NCBI RefSeq assembly: GCF_014897705.1
Contig: NZ_JABUXV010000014.1
Coordinates: 56,739 to 120,738, forward strand
Direction of reading: 5' to 3'
Length of the DNA: 64,000 nucleotides
Origin: Brachybacterium sp. FME24
GTDB taxonomy: Bacteria > Actinomycetota > Actinomycetes > Actinomycetales > Dermabacteraceae
Positions 16,299 through 25,456 of this stretch are shown here, in pieces. Each line of letters begins with the position of its first letter. The first letter of the stretch is position 1. Under the pieces are notes generated by a model that had not been told where the DNA came from, did no database searches, and worked only from the letters and a program-made list of their open reading frames with translations. The position numbers were made by a program, and so were the translations under genes.

Positions 16299-17768
16299 GT
16301 GACCACTCGATCCCCAGAACCCGAAACCGTCCCGAGCGCCGACGGCCAGCACGTCGGCCCCGGGCACGGCTCCGACGGCCATCTCGCCCGGTCCCTCGGC
16401 CACGGTCAGATGGCCATGATCGCCATGGGCTCCGCGCTCGGCACCGGGCTGTTCCTCGGCTCCGGAGAAGCGATCGGCATTGCCGGCCCCGCTGTGATCA
16501 TCTCCTTCGCGATCGGCTCCCTGCTCGCCGCGAGCGTCGCCCTGGCGATGGGTGAGATGGCCTCGCGTCATCCCGTGCGCGGCGGCTTCGGCACCCTTGC
16601 GGCGCGCTACCTGTCCCCGTTCTGGGGCTACCTCTCGCGCTGGCTGTACTGGATCGTCACGGTCTGCGTGACGGGCGCCGAGCTGGTGGCCTGTGCCGCC
16701 TACCTCGCCTACTGGGTCCCGGCGATCCCGATCTGGGCCGGCATCCTCCTGTTCGCCGCGGTGATCATCGCGATCAACATGGCCAGTGTGGGCTCCTTCG
16801 GCACCATCGAGTTCTTCCTGTCCTCGATCAAGGTGATCGCGGTCGTGGTGTTCATCCTGGTCGGTGCGGTGCTGGTGTTCTTCGGCATGCCCGGGCAGCC
16901 CGCCGCCGGGTTCGTCGAGCTCACGGCCGACGGTGGCTTCGCCCCGATGGGCTGGACGTCCGTGTGGGTCGCGCTGTCGGTGGTCATGTTCTCCTTCGGC
17001 GGCATCGAGCTGCTCTCCATCACGGCGGCGGAGGCCAAGGATCCGGCGCGATCGATCCGCACCGCGGCCCGCACCACCGTGGTGCGCCTGGCGTTCTTCT
17101 ACGTGCTCTGCATCGGCATCGTGGTGTGCCTGGTCCCGTGGCAGCAGGCCACCGGCACTGGTGAGGACGTCGCGACCTCCCCCTTCGTCATGGTCTTCGA
17201 CCGCATCGGGATCCCCGGCGCCGCGCACATCACCAACCTGCTGGTGCTGATCGCCGCGCTGTCGGCGGCCAATGCGAACCTCTACGCGGGCAGCCGCATG
17301 CTGCACTCCCTGGCCTCGGACGGCCTCGCCCCGCGCATCGCCGCGTTCACCACCGCGCGCAAGGTGCCCATCGTCGGCATCGCCTGCAGCTCCTTGGGCA
17401 TCCTGGGGGCCGGAGTCCTCGCCTTCAGCGGGGTGGGCGGGGTGTTCGGCTACATGATGAGCCTGGTCGTGTTCGCCGTGATCATGGTGTGGGCGCTCAT
17501 CTTGATCACCTACATCCGCTTCCGACGGGCCGGGATCGCAGGCGCCAGCTTCCGGATGCCCGGCGGGATCATCACCGCGGGCGCCGGGCTGGTCGGCCTG
17601 TTCGCGGTGTTCGCCACCGTGGCCGTACGGCCCAGCATGCAGGTCGCGGCGATGGTCGGAATTCCCGCGGTGCTGATCGCGATCGCGATGTACGTCGCGG
17701 TGGCGCGGCGCCGGGTCGATCTCGCCGACATCGAGGACGCCTTCCAGGAGGCCGACAGCATGCGTTGA
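16299..17768 (+). CDS. APC-family amino acid permease
   Basis: This 489-residue membrane protein has about twelve helices and imports an amino acid by cation symport or exchange. The first helix contains the family signature MGSALGTGLFLGSGEAI. Helix 3 is followed by RHPVRGGFGTLAARYLSPFWGY, and helix 6 carries SFGGIELLSITAAEAKDP. These place it in the AAT (GabP/ProY/LysP-like) branch, but the substrate cannot be called. GTG 16299 follows a leaderless-type promoter. The hydrophilic first 25 residues are variable. Transcription continues toward the tRNA gene, which has its own promoter. Confidence 0.88.
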   Translation: MTTRSPEPETVPSADGQHVGPGHGSDGHLARSLGHGQMAMIAMGSALGTGLFLGSGEAIGIAGPAVIISFAIGSLLAASVALAMGEMASRHPVRGGFGTLAARYLSPFWGYLSRWLYWIVTVCVTGAELVACAAYLAYWVPAIPIWAGILLFAAVIIAINMASVGSFGTIEFFLSSIKVIAVVVFILVGAVLVFFGMPGQPAAGFVELTADGGFAPMGWTSVWVALSVVMFSFGGIELLSITAAEAKDPARSIRTAARTTVVRLAFFYVLCIGIVVCLVPWQQATGTGEDVATSPFVMVFDRIGIPGAAHITNLLVLIAALSAANANLYAGSRMLHSLASDGLAPRIAAFTTARKVPIVGIACSSLGILGAGVLAFSGVGGVFGYMMSLVVFAVIMVWALILITYIRFRRAGIAGASFRMPGGIITAGAGLVGLFAVFATVAVRPSMQVAAMVGIPAVLIAIAMYVAVARRRVDLADIEDAFQEADSMR

Positions 17769-17811
17769 TCCGCCCCGGACGTGGCGTTCGTTACTGTGTC
17801 GGGAAGTGGTT

Positions 17812-17839
17812 TTGGCTGGGGGTTCTGCGGGGGTAACCT
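17812..17839 (+). promoter_or_regulatory. Promoter of tRNA-Leu
   Basis: TTGGCT (17812-17817) and TAACCT (17834-17839) are separated by 16 bases, a good sigma-70-type layout. The expected start is about 40 bases before the mature tRNA. Confidence 0.55.
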
Positions 17840-17886
17840 AAGGGAACCTTCGGCCTCGGCGCTTCGTGACCCGGTGCCGGAGATAT

Positions 17887-17970
17887 GCGCGAGTGGCGGA
17901 ATTGGTAGACGCGCACGGTTCAGGTCCGTGTGCTCGAAAGGGCGTGGGGGTTCAAGTCCCCCCTCGCGCA
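17887..17970 (+). tRNA. tRNA-Leu (anticodon CAG)
   Basis: The cloverleaf is complete. The acceptor stem GCGCGAG pairs with CTCGCGC (17963-17969), the discriminator is A17970, and the D-loop contains the invariant GG of AATTGGTAGAC. The anticodon stem CACGG/CCGTG encloses TTCAGGT with CAG at 17921-17923. A class II variable arm and a T-arm GGGGGTTCAAGTCCCCC follow. The CCA end is not encoded and must be added by the pcnA product. It reads CUG, the major leucine codon of this genome. Confidence 0.97.
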
Positions 17971-17979
17971 CCGCAGAAG

Positions 17980-18020
17980 ATCCCCTGTGACCAGCAGAAA
18001 TGTTGGCACAGGGGATTTTT
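17980..18020 (+). terminator. Intrinsic terminator after tRNA-Leu
   Basis: A ten-pair outer stem (17980-17989 with 18007-18016) and a six-pair inner stem (CCAGCA with TGTTGG) enclose a GAAA tetraloop. A run of T follows (18016-18020). This is a textbook terminator for the tRNA transcript. Confidence 0.9.
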
Positions 18021-18082
18021 CGTCTCCGGCCGGAGGCGAATGCCTCCGCGCGCACAACTGCGCATGGGAGATGCACGAGGGA

Positions 18083-19819
18083 TCAGGCTCCGGGCGCGGT
18101 GAGCAGAAGCTCGACGTTGCGGTCCTTGTCCTGGCCCTCCTGCGTGGGATCGGCGTGGATGTCGTTGAAGGACAGCTCCCGGTACAGGCTCGCCAGGGAG
18201 CTTCCCTGATATGGGGCCTTCGCCTCGATCAGTGTGCTGAGCAGGGAGATCGTGCCGTCGTGGTTGTCGACCACCTCGAGCACCCGCGCCTGCTGCGGGA
18301 AGTCCACGTGCGAGGCGGTGTTGATCGTCCAGTAGCGACGCTCCGGGATCCGGTGCTGGTGCACCTCGACCTGGTTCGTATGGGTGTGGCCGTTGACCCA
18401 GGCCAGCACGTTCGGGAAGCGACCCAACAGGTTCGCGACATCCCAGCCGGCATGGCGCAGCTCCCCGTTGCCCGGTTCGAGGAGCAGATTGTTCATGGTC
18501 TCCGGGGTGTGGTGACTGAAGATGATGAAGTAGGTGTCTTCGACCAGCGACGTCTGCAGCCGGCCCAGCCCGTCGTAGCGGCGGCTCGAACCCTTCTCGA
18601 GCTGGTGCTCCAGCCACCGGTACTGGGCATGGCCCAGGGAACCTTCGGTGAATCCGGCGCGGTTGGTGGAGTCCAGGGCCACCCCCACCACGCCCGGAGC
18701 GATCTCGAACGTGTAGTAGCCCGTGCCCTTGTCGACGTTGTCCTCGGTAAAGCCGTGCCCGGCAGACCCCGCCCGGGGGGTCTGCGCGAGGTGGGCCCGG
18801 ATGTAGTCCTCGCCAGTGAACGGGGCGCGGAGCTCGTCCGCGGTGACCTGGTAGTCCTGGGTGGGGGCCAGGGCTGCCGTGATCTCGGGCCGCGAGGCGC
18901 TCTGGCTCATCGTGGAGCTCGCGGCTGTACTCACCTGGCTCTCCAGCTGGCGATTCGCGCTGGGATCGGCGAACCCCGTGAACTTCCATGTGCCGGTGTA
19001 CATGTCCCGCAGGACCTGCCAGTCCGAGGGCAAGGTCCCGGAGATCGAATCGTCGTGATTGCCGAACACGCTGTACCAGCGGTACTCCAGTCCCGGGCTG
19101 TGGTGGGTGGCCATCGCTCGGTCCAGCAGGTCCGGCAGCCGGGGGAAGCCGGCGTCCGTGTACCGGTCCTGGATCTCGCCGTCGGGGTGCCAGTAGTGGG
19201 TGGAACCGCCGGTCTGCACTCCTTCCCAGAGGTTCGGGGCCCCGGTGTTCGCGGTGATGTCCCCACCGTTCATGACGGCCAGGAACCAGTCCAGCTCGAC
19301 GTGCTCGTGGTTGTCGGTGTTGTCCCCGGTGGTGACCACGCAGTCCAGCTCGCGCCCGGTGTGCGGCCCGTTCTTCAGCTCATTGACCCTCTCCACCAGG
19401 GAGGCCGCGCCCTGCGTGGTCAGCGACTCCTGCGGGCGGAAGGCGGAGCCGGTGATGTCGTGCAGGAACTCGAAGCGCATGGGCGACTGGGCGTCGAGCA
19501 CGTGGAGGTCGGTGAACTGGACGAACGAGGCCAGCGCTTCGCGGGTGTCGGCGCGGGAGGCTTTCGGCGCCGTGTCGAGGGCATCCTCGCGGACCTGAAA
19601 GGCATACCCGGGCCCGGCGACGAGCCGGCGGTAGGAGCCCTCCTCGCCGGTTTCGGGAACAGCGACCTCGGCCAGCGTGGTGCCGGTCGGGTCCATCCCG
19701 GCGTCCTCGGCGAACGCCCGCTGAGCAGGGGCGGCGGCAAGGGTGGTCCCCGCGAGGGTCGCGGCGGACCCTGCCAGGAGGGAACGACGGGTCAGAGGGT
19801 GCTGGTGCTCACGGGACAT
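18083..19819 (-). CDS. Tat-exported metallophosphoesterase (TIGR03767-like)
   Basis: This 578-residue protein begins with a twin-arginine signal peptide (TRRSLLAGSAATLAGTTLA) and is therefore expected outside the membrane. The calcineurin-like metallophosphoesterase motifs are FTDLHVLDAQ, VTTGDNTDN, FGNHDDS, IIFSHHTPE and VNGHTHTNQ, which supply the two-metal site. The layout fits the actinobacterial TIGR03767 family of about 550-600 residues, whose substrate is unknown. ATG 19819 starts exactly at the signal peptide; a -10-like element lies roughly 30 bases upstream. The gene converges on the tRNA terminator side and stands alone. Confidence 0.88.
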   Translation of the reverse strand: MSREHQHPLTRRSLLAGSAATLAGTTLAAAPAQRAFAEDAGMDPTGTTLAEVAVPETGEEGSYRRLVAGPGYAFQVREDALDTAPKASRADTREALASFVQFTDLHVLDAQSPMRFEFLHDITGSAFRPQESLTTQGAASLVERVNELKNGPHTGRELDCVVTTGDNTDNHEHVELDWFLAVMNGGDITANTGAPNLWEGVQTGGSTHYWHPDGEIQDRYTDAGFPRLPDLLDRAMATHHSPGLEYRWYSVFGNHDDSISGTLPSDWQVLRDMYTGTWKFTGFADPSANRQLESQVSTAASSTMSQSASRPEITAALAPTQDYQVTADELRAPFTGEDYIRAHLAQTPRAGSAGHGFTEDNVDKGTGYYTFEIAPGVVGVALDSTNRAGFTEGSLGHAQYRWLEHQLEKGSSRRYDGLGRLQTSLVEDTYFIIFSHHTPETMNNLLLEPGNGELRHAGWDVANLLGRFPNVLAWVNGHTHTNQVEVHQHRIPERRYWTINTASHVDFPQQARVLEVVDNHDGTISLLSTLIEAKAPYQGSSLASLYRELSFNDIHADPTQEGQDKDRNVELLLTAPGA

Positions 19820-19932
19820 GGTGCGCAGTCCAGCACCACGCGGTGTCGTGAATATGACGGACAGTTGAGCACGACGTGACCTCGCACCGCCGCCTGGTCG
19901 ATGAGGTGCGCCCCACGAGGCATCATGGCCTC

Positions 19933-20757
19933 ATGAGCAACGACGCCCACTCCACGGATTTCACCCTCGTCGGCCACGCCGGCGCCCTCGTCGGCCGCGC
20001 CTGGACCGACGCAGACCCGCACTGGGTCGCGGTGCTCGCCCACGGGTACGGCGAGCACGTCGGCCGGTACGATTGGGTCGCCTCCAGGCTGAACGACGCC
20101 GGCGCCGCGGTCTACGCCGCTGATCATCTCGGCCACGGCCGCAGCGATGGGCAGAGGGTGCTGATCAGCGACTTCGAGCCGGTGGTGGAGGATCTCGATC
20201 TCGTGGTCCAGCACGCCGGCGGCCGGCATCCTGGCCTGCCGATCGTGCTGGTCGGCCACTCCATGGGCGGGATGATCGCCGCGCGCTACACGCAGCTCCA
20301 CGCCGATCGGCTGGTTGCGACAGTGCTGTCCGGGCCGGTGCTCGGCTCGTGGATCACGGTGGACACTCTGCTCGCGCTCGAGGAGATCCCGTCCACCCCG
20401 ATCGACCCCGAGACCCTCTCACGCGATGCGGCCGTGGGCGCCGCCTATGCGGCGGACGAGCTGGTGTGGCACGGGGACTTCGCGCGCCCCACCCTCGAGG
20501 GGATCCAGGAGGAGCTGCGGACGATCAGCGCGCACGGCAGCATCGGCGACCATCCGCTGCTGTACCTCCACGGCGAGGACGATCGACTCGTCCCGCTGCC
20601 GGCGAGCTGGGAGGGGCTGCGGATCCTCCAGGGCAGCGCGACCTCCACGAAAACCTATCCCGGCGCGCGGCACGAGATCTTCCAGGAGACCAATCGCGGC
20701 GACGTGCTCGACGACGTGATCGCCTTCGTGGAGGGCGTGCTCGGCGCCCGGAGCTGA
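19933..20757 (+). CDS. Alpha/beta hydrolase, monoacylglycerol lipase-like
   Basis: This 274-residue serine hydrolase has the oxyanion HGYGEH motif and the nucleophile elbow GHSMGG (Ser110). The acid residue is in LHGEDDRLVP and the histidine in PGARHEIFQE. The 'hydrolase_4' domain of lysophospholipases and monoacylglycerol lipases fits in order and length. It is probably cytoplasmic because no signal peptide is present. ATG 19933 is preferred to the in-frame 19876 start, since the conserved domain begins directly after it and a CATCAT element sits six bases upstream. It converges on the aldehyde dehydrogenase gene. Confidence 0.85.
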   Translation: MSNDAHSTDFTLVGHAGALVGRAWTDADPHWVAVLAHGYGEHVGRYDWVASRLNDAGAAVYAADHLGHGRSDGQRVLISDFEPVVEDLDLVVQHAGGRHPGLPIVLVGHSMGGMIAARYTQLHADRLVATVLSGPVLGSWITVDTLLALEEIPSTPIDPETLSRDAAVGAAYAADELVWHGDFARPTLEGIQEELRTISAHGSIGDHPLLYLHGEDDRLVPLPASWEGLRILQGSATSTKTYPGARHEIFQETNRGDVLDDVIAFVEGVLGARS

Positions 20758-20790
20758 CAGTGCGGAGCCGCTGGCCGTGGTGCTCGGCTC

Positions 20791-22167
20791 TCAGGCCGCC
20801 GAGGTGCGGCGCAGCCGCACATTGACGAACTCGCCCATTCCCCAGCGACCGAGCTCGCGGCCGAAGCCCGAACGCTTCACGCCGCCGAAGGGAAGACCGG
20901 GAAGCGTCGTCCCATGCTCGTTGACGTAGGCCATCCCGACGTCCAGGCGATCGGCGACCTCCTGGGCGCGCCCGAGATCCGTGCCCCAGACCGAGCCGCT
21001 CAGTCCGAAGTCGACGTCGTTGGCGAGCTCGACGGCCTGATCGACCGAGTCGACGCCGTAGATCACCGCGACCGGACCGAAGATCTCCTCGGCGTAGGCG
21101 TCCATGTCCGGGGTGACCCCGGTCAGCACGGCGGGCTGCAGGAAGGCCCCGTCGCGCTCGAGCGCCTCACCGCCGACATGCAGGGTCGCGCCCTGCTCGA
21201 CGGCGCGCGCCACCTGCTCGGCGACTCCGTCGCGGGCGCCGATCGAGGACAGCGGCCCCACAGTGACGCTCTCGTCGAGCGGGTCACCGACGGTCGCGCC
21301 CTCGAAGACCTCGACGACGGCCGCGACGAACTCGTCCAGCCGGGCGTTCGGCACGATCATGCGCTTGGGGGAGTTGCAGGCCTGGCCCGCATTGGAGAGC
21401 CTGGCGGTGGCGACGGTCCGGGCGACCTGCTCGAGGTCGGCGTCCTCGAGCACGATCAGCGGATCGGAGCCACCGAGCTCCAGCACCGACTTCTTCAGGT
21501 GCTTGCCGGCGTTCTCGGCGACGGCGGCGCCGGCCCTCTCACTGCCGGTGAGCGAGACCCCGCGCACCCTCGGATCGGCGATCATCTCGGCGATCTGGTC
21601 GTGGGAGGCGAAGACATTGAGGTAGGCGTCCGCCGGAACGCCGGCTTCGTGGAGGATCTCGGCCATGACGCCGGCGGAGGCGGCGCAGATCTCCGCGTGC
21701 TTCAGGATGATCGTGTTGCCCGCCATCAGATTGGGGGCGACGAAGCGTGCGACCTGGTAGTACGGGTAGTTCCAGGGCATCACCCCGACCAGCGGGCCGA
21801 TCGGTGCGGTCTGCACGAGTGATTCCTCGGCTCCCTGGGGGTCCAGCTGCTCGTCCTGCAGCAGTTCCGGGCCGTGCGTGGCGTACCAGCGATAGATCGA
21901 GCCGGCCAGCTCGGCCTCCCCGATCGCCTGCTTCAGGGGTTTGCCCATCTCGGTGGCGATCAGCCGTCCCAGCTCGTCGGCGCGAGCGTCATAGGCGTCG
22001 GCCACCTGCATCAGGATCGTTGCGCGGTCGTCGACGGACGTGGCGCGCCACTCCGGGAAGGCGGCATGGGTCCGGTCGAGCACGTCCTTCACGCCCGCGT
22101 CGTCCAACGTGGTGAATTCCTTGTCGGTTCGTCCCGTGGTCGGGTTGGTCGTGGTGTATCCAGCCAT
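20791..22167 (-). CDS. NAD(P)-dependent aldehyde dehydrogenase (succinate-semialdehyde dehydrogenase-like)
   Basis: This 458-residue ALDH oxidises an aldehyde to an acid in the cytoplasm. Visible signatures are PWNYPYYQVARFVAP (cofactor loop), GSERAGAAVAENAG, the general-base glutamate in VLELGGSDP, and the catalytic cysteine in GQACNSPKR. Sequence flavour and length agree with the GabD2/Sad branch that acts on succinate semialdehyde. Substrate choice is inferred. ATG 22167 has only GGGGAG directly before it. The gene stands alone next to the accessory insertion. Confidence 0.88.
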   Translation of the reverse strand: MAGYTTTNPTTGRTDKEFTTLDDAGVKDVLDRTHAAFPEWRATSVDDRATILMQVADAYDARADELGRLIATEMGKPLKQAIGEAELAGSIYRWYATHGPELLQDEQLDPQGAEESLVQTAPIGPLVGVMPWNYPYYQVARFVAPNLMAGNTIILKHAEICAASAGVMAEILHEAGVPADAYLNVFASHDQIAEMIADPRVRGVSLTGSERAGAAVAENAGKHLKKSVLELGGSDPLIVLEDADLEQVARTVATARLSNAGQACNSPKRMIVPNARLDEFVAAVVEVFEGATVGDPLDESVTVGPLSSIGARDGVAEQVARAVEQGATLHVGGEALERDGAFLQPAVLTGVTPDMDAYAEEIFGPVAVIYGVDSVDQAVELANDVDFGLSGSVWGTDLGRAQEVADRLDVGMAYVNEHGTTLPGLPFGGVKRSGFGRELGRWGMGEFVNVRLRRTSAA

Positions 22168-22267
22168 CTCCCCACCATCCCGCCGACGCCCGGACCTGTA
22201 AAGGTGAAACGAACGATCGGTCGCTCCGGCGGAGTGCGGGCGACGAGCCGGTGCGAGATCCGGGCCA

Positions 22268-22360
22268 CCGTGCTCAGATGAACTCGAGCGGCTCGAAGTC
22301 GTCGATGGGGTCGCTCCTCGGGCTGAGGGCGCCGACCGAGAGCCGAGACGCCGAGCGTGG
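22268..22360 (-). pseudogene. Deletion remnant of a NYN-domain gene
   Basis: Bases 22268-22306 match the 3' end of the intact NYN gene (25451-25489) at 37 of 39 positions. They still encode IDDFEPLEFI and the stop codon. Bases 22307-22360 match an early part of the same gene (25903-25956) at 50 of 54, encoding LGVSALGRRPQPEERP. The intervening 413 bases are missing and the original start is gone. The order is the same as in the intact copy, so this is a second, internally deleted copy and not an inversion. It abuts the large accessory gene. Confidence 0.85.
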
Positions 22361-22365
22361 CCGTC

Positions 22366-22371
22366 TACGCT
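22366..22371 (+). promoter_or_regulatory. -10 element of the STAND-nuclease gene
   Basis: TACGCT lies six bases before ATG 22378, directly after the NYN remnant. No -35 match was evident. Confidence 0.5.
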
Positions 22372-22377
22372 AAGGCC

Positions 22378-25300
22378 ATGGATACAGGGGCTCGAATCGT
22401 TCCGTCGCCGACGCAGTCGGGGGCATCGACGCGGGCTGCCTTCGAGTACCAGGACAAGTGCGTCGCGCTCACGATCCTCGATCGACTCCTTAGCGACTCC
22501 GTGCAGTCCGTGCTCATCGAATACGCGACGGATCTAGTGGTGATTCCTGGTAACGGGTCCCCGGAGATCGTGTCGATCAAGAACCGGAGCGCCCATCACA
22601 GCGCCTCGACCGGATGGACTCCGTCGGCGCTGAAGAAGGACGCTGTACTCCTGGAGCTCTACCGGTACTGGTGTGCCTGTGACCGGGCTGTGACGGCGAC
22701 CGTGTTCTCTCCTGCTGGGTTGCAAGGGGATGCGAACGCTCTGCGCCGCCACCATCACGACCCGCAGAGCCGCCACGCCGTGGAGGAGATGCTCATCGAT
22801 CACGGAGTCCCGCGTGACGACGTCGTGGAGTTCGCGCGGGCCCTGACATGGCCAGAGGAATCACTTCCGGCTGCTGCGCATATCGACGACGTGATCATGA
22901 TGCGCCTTGTAGCCCTTCTTGAGCGTCATGGGAGATCACAGGAGTCCTCGAAAGCCGCCTTCTCCCTCTTGTGCGAGACCATCGCGCGAAAAAGCACGGA
23001 GCCGCCGAATCCGCAGCGGCACCATGCAACGGTGGCGGCGCGGATCCGTGATGCTCCGCGAGACCTGCGTGGACGCCGAGAGGTCGCTTCTACCGATGCC
23101 CTGTCGCTGATCCTCGGTGCCGCGGACTCTGTACCGGCACTCGGTCGGAGCCGCCTTCCATCACCAGATCCTGACCACGTAGCACGACCTGCGCGGAACG
23201 CCGAGATCGCCGCCGCGTTGGCGCCCGGCTCCGACGGCTTGCGTCGCGTCGTCGTGGTGGCCGGCCCGACAGGCTCCGGGAAGTCCGTGCTCGTGGTGGA
23301 GCACGCCCGAAGCGTGCCCGAGGGGACTGACGTGTTCCTCCTAGACGGGACCAGCAGAGCCGCGCTGAATCAGTCGTTGCGCAATGATCTGCCCGGGATC
23401 AAACTTCATGAGCTCGCACTACAGCCTCACGCGATGGTGATCATCGACGGAGTCACGGATCCAGCGGAGATCGAGGACCTTCTGCCGCGTCGTAGCCACG
23501 CGGCGTTCCTGGTGACCAGCACGCGGAGCGACTTCGACACGCGCGTGAGGCAGGTGAAGGTGCAGGGATTCACGCGTGAGGAGTCCATCTCCTATCTGCG
23601 TGGGATCTGGTCGGGCCTGGGGGAGCAGGATGCCTGGCAGCTGGCGGAGGAGCTGGAGGATAGTCCGCTGGGTCTTACGCAGGCCGCCTCGACTGCGCAG
23701 TCGATGGGCCTCTCGCCTCCGGCGTACCTTGAGCAGCATCGCGCGGCACCCCATCGCTTCCTCTCCCTCGGCCGGGTGCGCGATCATCCTGTGTCCTTGT
23801 GCGCGGCGATCGCACTCGCAAGGGAACAGCTCGCCGTGGAACACCCGGATGCCGCCGCGCTCCTGGACGTGCTCGGGGTGGTAGGTCCCACTGCAGTGAG
23901 TGCCCAGTGGCTGCGTCTTCCGACTCTCATCTTCTTGCCCGGTGAGATCACTTTCGATCCGGTCAGCGTGGAGGCTCATCCACGTGCCGAGGAGATATCC
24001 GAGATGCTGCGGGACGACCCGCGACGCCTGACAGCCCTTTACGAGCTGAGCAGGCGGCATCTCATCAGCGCGGTCGACGGCTCGTACAGGATCCACGCCG
24101 CGGTCGCTGATGTCGCCGTCGGGGAGATCGATCATCTCCGACCGCTGTTCGAGGTCGGCTTCGGATTCCTGGCTGAACACCTCACCCCACTACCCGAACA
24201 GGAACGGGTGCCCGTTCCCATGGAGATGAGCACTCCGATCGCCTTGAGGCTGATCACACTTGCTTCTCACCACGGCATCATGGGCCCTGGCCTGCTTGCT
24301 GCCGCGCTCACCTTCGGGGAATGGATCTCGTTGATCGATGCCGAACGGGGAGTGGAGATCACAGGCATCGGCCGGGAGTGGATCCGGCGACTTACAGATG
24401 CGGAACAGATCGACCCACACTCGCTCCTCCTGGCTGAGAAGAGGTACGCAGTCGCGATCGCGCAGTCCGGTCGGCAGAAGGACGCGTTCGCTCTCCTGGA
24501 CGGGATGTTGCACAGTGTCGCGGAGCGGCCTCGCGATGAGGACCTCGGCGTCAAGCGTCTCCTGGTCGATGCATCCACGCGGTTCGTGGAGATTGCCATG
24601 GATCTCGGAGTGGAGGAGCTCAGGAGGAGCATCCGCGTTGTGGAAGCGCTGAATCGTGCGTGGGGCGGTGATGAGCAGTTGCAACTCACCCTCGACATTG
24701 CCGAACTCACGCGTGCTTACAAGACCGGTGACCTCGAGGCGATGCTCGACCTCTTGGAACCGACGATGCAGAGCGCACACCGGCTTGGCAGGGAAGAGCA
24801 CCGTATCGCGGTTTTCGGCGTCCACCTCGCCCGCTTCGTGCCGCACGTTGACCCGATCTACTGGGGGACCGAGCTCGCCAGGCAGGCGCAAACGATCCAG
24901 GAAGAGCAGCCGTACGCGGCGCACGCGCTTATGTTGGACGCGGCGGAATCCCTGCTCAACGGCGAGGACATCGAGGCCGCCGCGGATCTCCTCCATGACG
25001 CTGAAGTGCTCATCGGGAAGCTGGTCGTCCCTCCCCACCTGCTTGGCAAGCGCCTTGGGATTCGCGGACGCCTGGGCTTCGTCCGTGTGTCACGAAACTC
25101 CGCGGTGCGGTGCGACGAGCTGATTGCTGTTCGCGATGACCTGCATCGAGCACTGGAGGCGCTGGCAGACAATGGTGACGCGTTGAGCCCGCACCTCGCT
25201 TCAATACTCGTGCATCTGGCACAGATCGAGATGATGCGCGGGCAACTCGACAACGCGGTCCATCACGCGGAACATGCACTGGAAGTCGATCTGCAGCGGT

Positions 25301-25386
25301 TCCATCCAGATCATCCTGAAGTCCGATGGGACGAGGATCTTCTTAACGAGCTACTTCGTCTGAAAGCACACCAGTCTGGCCCGTGA
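22378..25386 (+). CDS. Cap4/DUF4297-like nuclease-STAND NTPase-helical repeat protein, candidate defence gene
   Basis: This is a 1002-residue three-part protein. Residues 1-200 resemble the Cap4/DUF4297 nuclease: FEYQDKCVALTILDRLL, then Glu48/Asp52 in IEYATDLVV and Lys68 in IVSIKNR, a PD-(D/E)XK-like layout in which the usual Gln before xK is Ser66. Residues about 290-580 form a STAND-type P-loop NTPase with Walker A GPTGSGKS (296-303), Walker B VIIDG (Asp357) and a FLVTSTRSD sensor, followed by a winged-helix-like LYELSRRHLISAVDGSYRIH. Residues about 600-1002 are helical, TPR-like repeats, a typical ligand sensor. The design matches Avs/NLR-like anti-phage proteins, in which sensing triggers DNA degradation. 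That role is inferred. Codon choice is visibly less GC-biased than in the neighbours. ATG 22378 follows a leaderless promoter. Confidence 0.75.
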   Translation: MDTGARIVPSPTQSGASTRAAFEYQDKCVALTILDRLLSDSVQSVLIEYATDLVVIPGNGSPEIVSIKNRSAHHSASTGWTPSALKKDAVLLELYRYWCACDRAVTATVFSPAGLQGDANALRRHHHDPQSRHAVEEMLIDHGVPRDDVVEFARALTWPEESLPAAAHIDDVIMMRLVALLERHGRSQESSKAAFSLLCETIARKSTEPPNPQRHHATVAARIRDAPRDLRGRREVASTDALSLILGAADSVPALGRSRLPSPDPDHVARPARNAEIAAALAPGSDGLRRVVVVAGPTGSGKSVLVVEHARSVPEGTDVFLLDGTSRAALNQSLRNDLPGIKLHELALQPHAMVIIDGVTDPAEIEDLLPRRSHAAFLVTSTRSDFDTRVRQVKVQGFTREESISYLRGIWSGLGEQDAWQLAEELEDSPLGLTQAASTAQSMGLSPPAYLEQHRAAPHRFLSLGRVRDHPVSLCAAIALAREQLAVEHPDAAALLDVLGVVGPTAVSAQWLRLPTLIFLPGEITFDPVSVEAHPRAEEISEMLRDDPRRLTALYELSRRHLISAVDGSYRIHAAVADVAVGEIDHLRPLFEVGFGFLAEHLTPLPEQERVPVPMEMSTPIALRLITLASHHGIMGPGLLAAALTFGEWISLIDAERGVEITGIGREWIRRLTDAEQIDPHSLLLAEKRYAVAIAQSGRQKDAFALLDGMLHSVAERPRDEDLGVKRLLVDASTRFVEIAMDLGVEELRRSIRVVEALNRAWGGDEQLQLTLDIAELTRAYKTGDLEAMLDLLEPTMQSAHRLGREEHRIAVFGVHLARFVPHVDPIYWGTELARQAQTIQEEQPYAAHALMLDAAESLLNGEDIEAAADLLHDAEVLIGKLVVPPHLLGKRLGIRGRLGFVRVSRNSAVRCDELIAVRDDLHRALEALADNGDALSPHLASILVHLAQIEMMRGQLDNAVHHAEHALEVDLQRFHPDHPEVRWDEDLLNELLRLKAHQSGP

Positions 25387-25456
25387 GCCCCAGGGTGCGA
25401 ATCAACGAGAATTCTCGCGACGTCGTGCTCCAGGTGCCTGCGGGCCGACGCCGTGC

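Noticed and set aside
17834..17850. Possible second DtxR box (TAACCTAAGG...)
   Set aside because: It has only one recognisable half-site and fits better as the -10 of the tRNA promoter.
17930..19879. Plus-strand open frame of about 650 codons
   Set aside because: It runs through the tRNA terminator and is antisense to the metallophosphoesterase, which has a signal peptide and all metal motifs.
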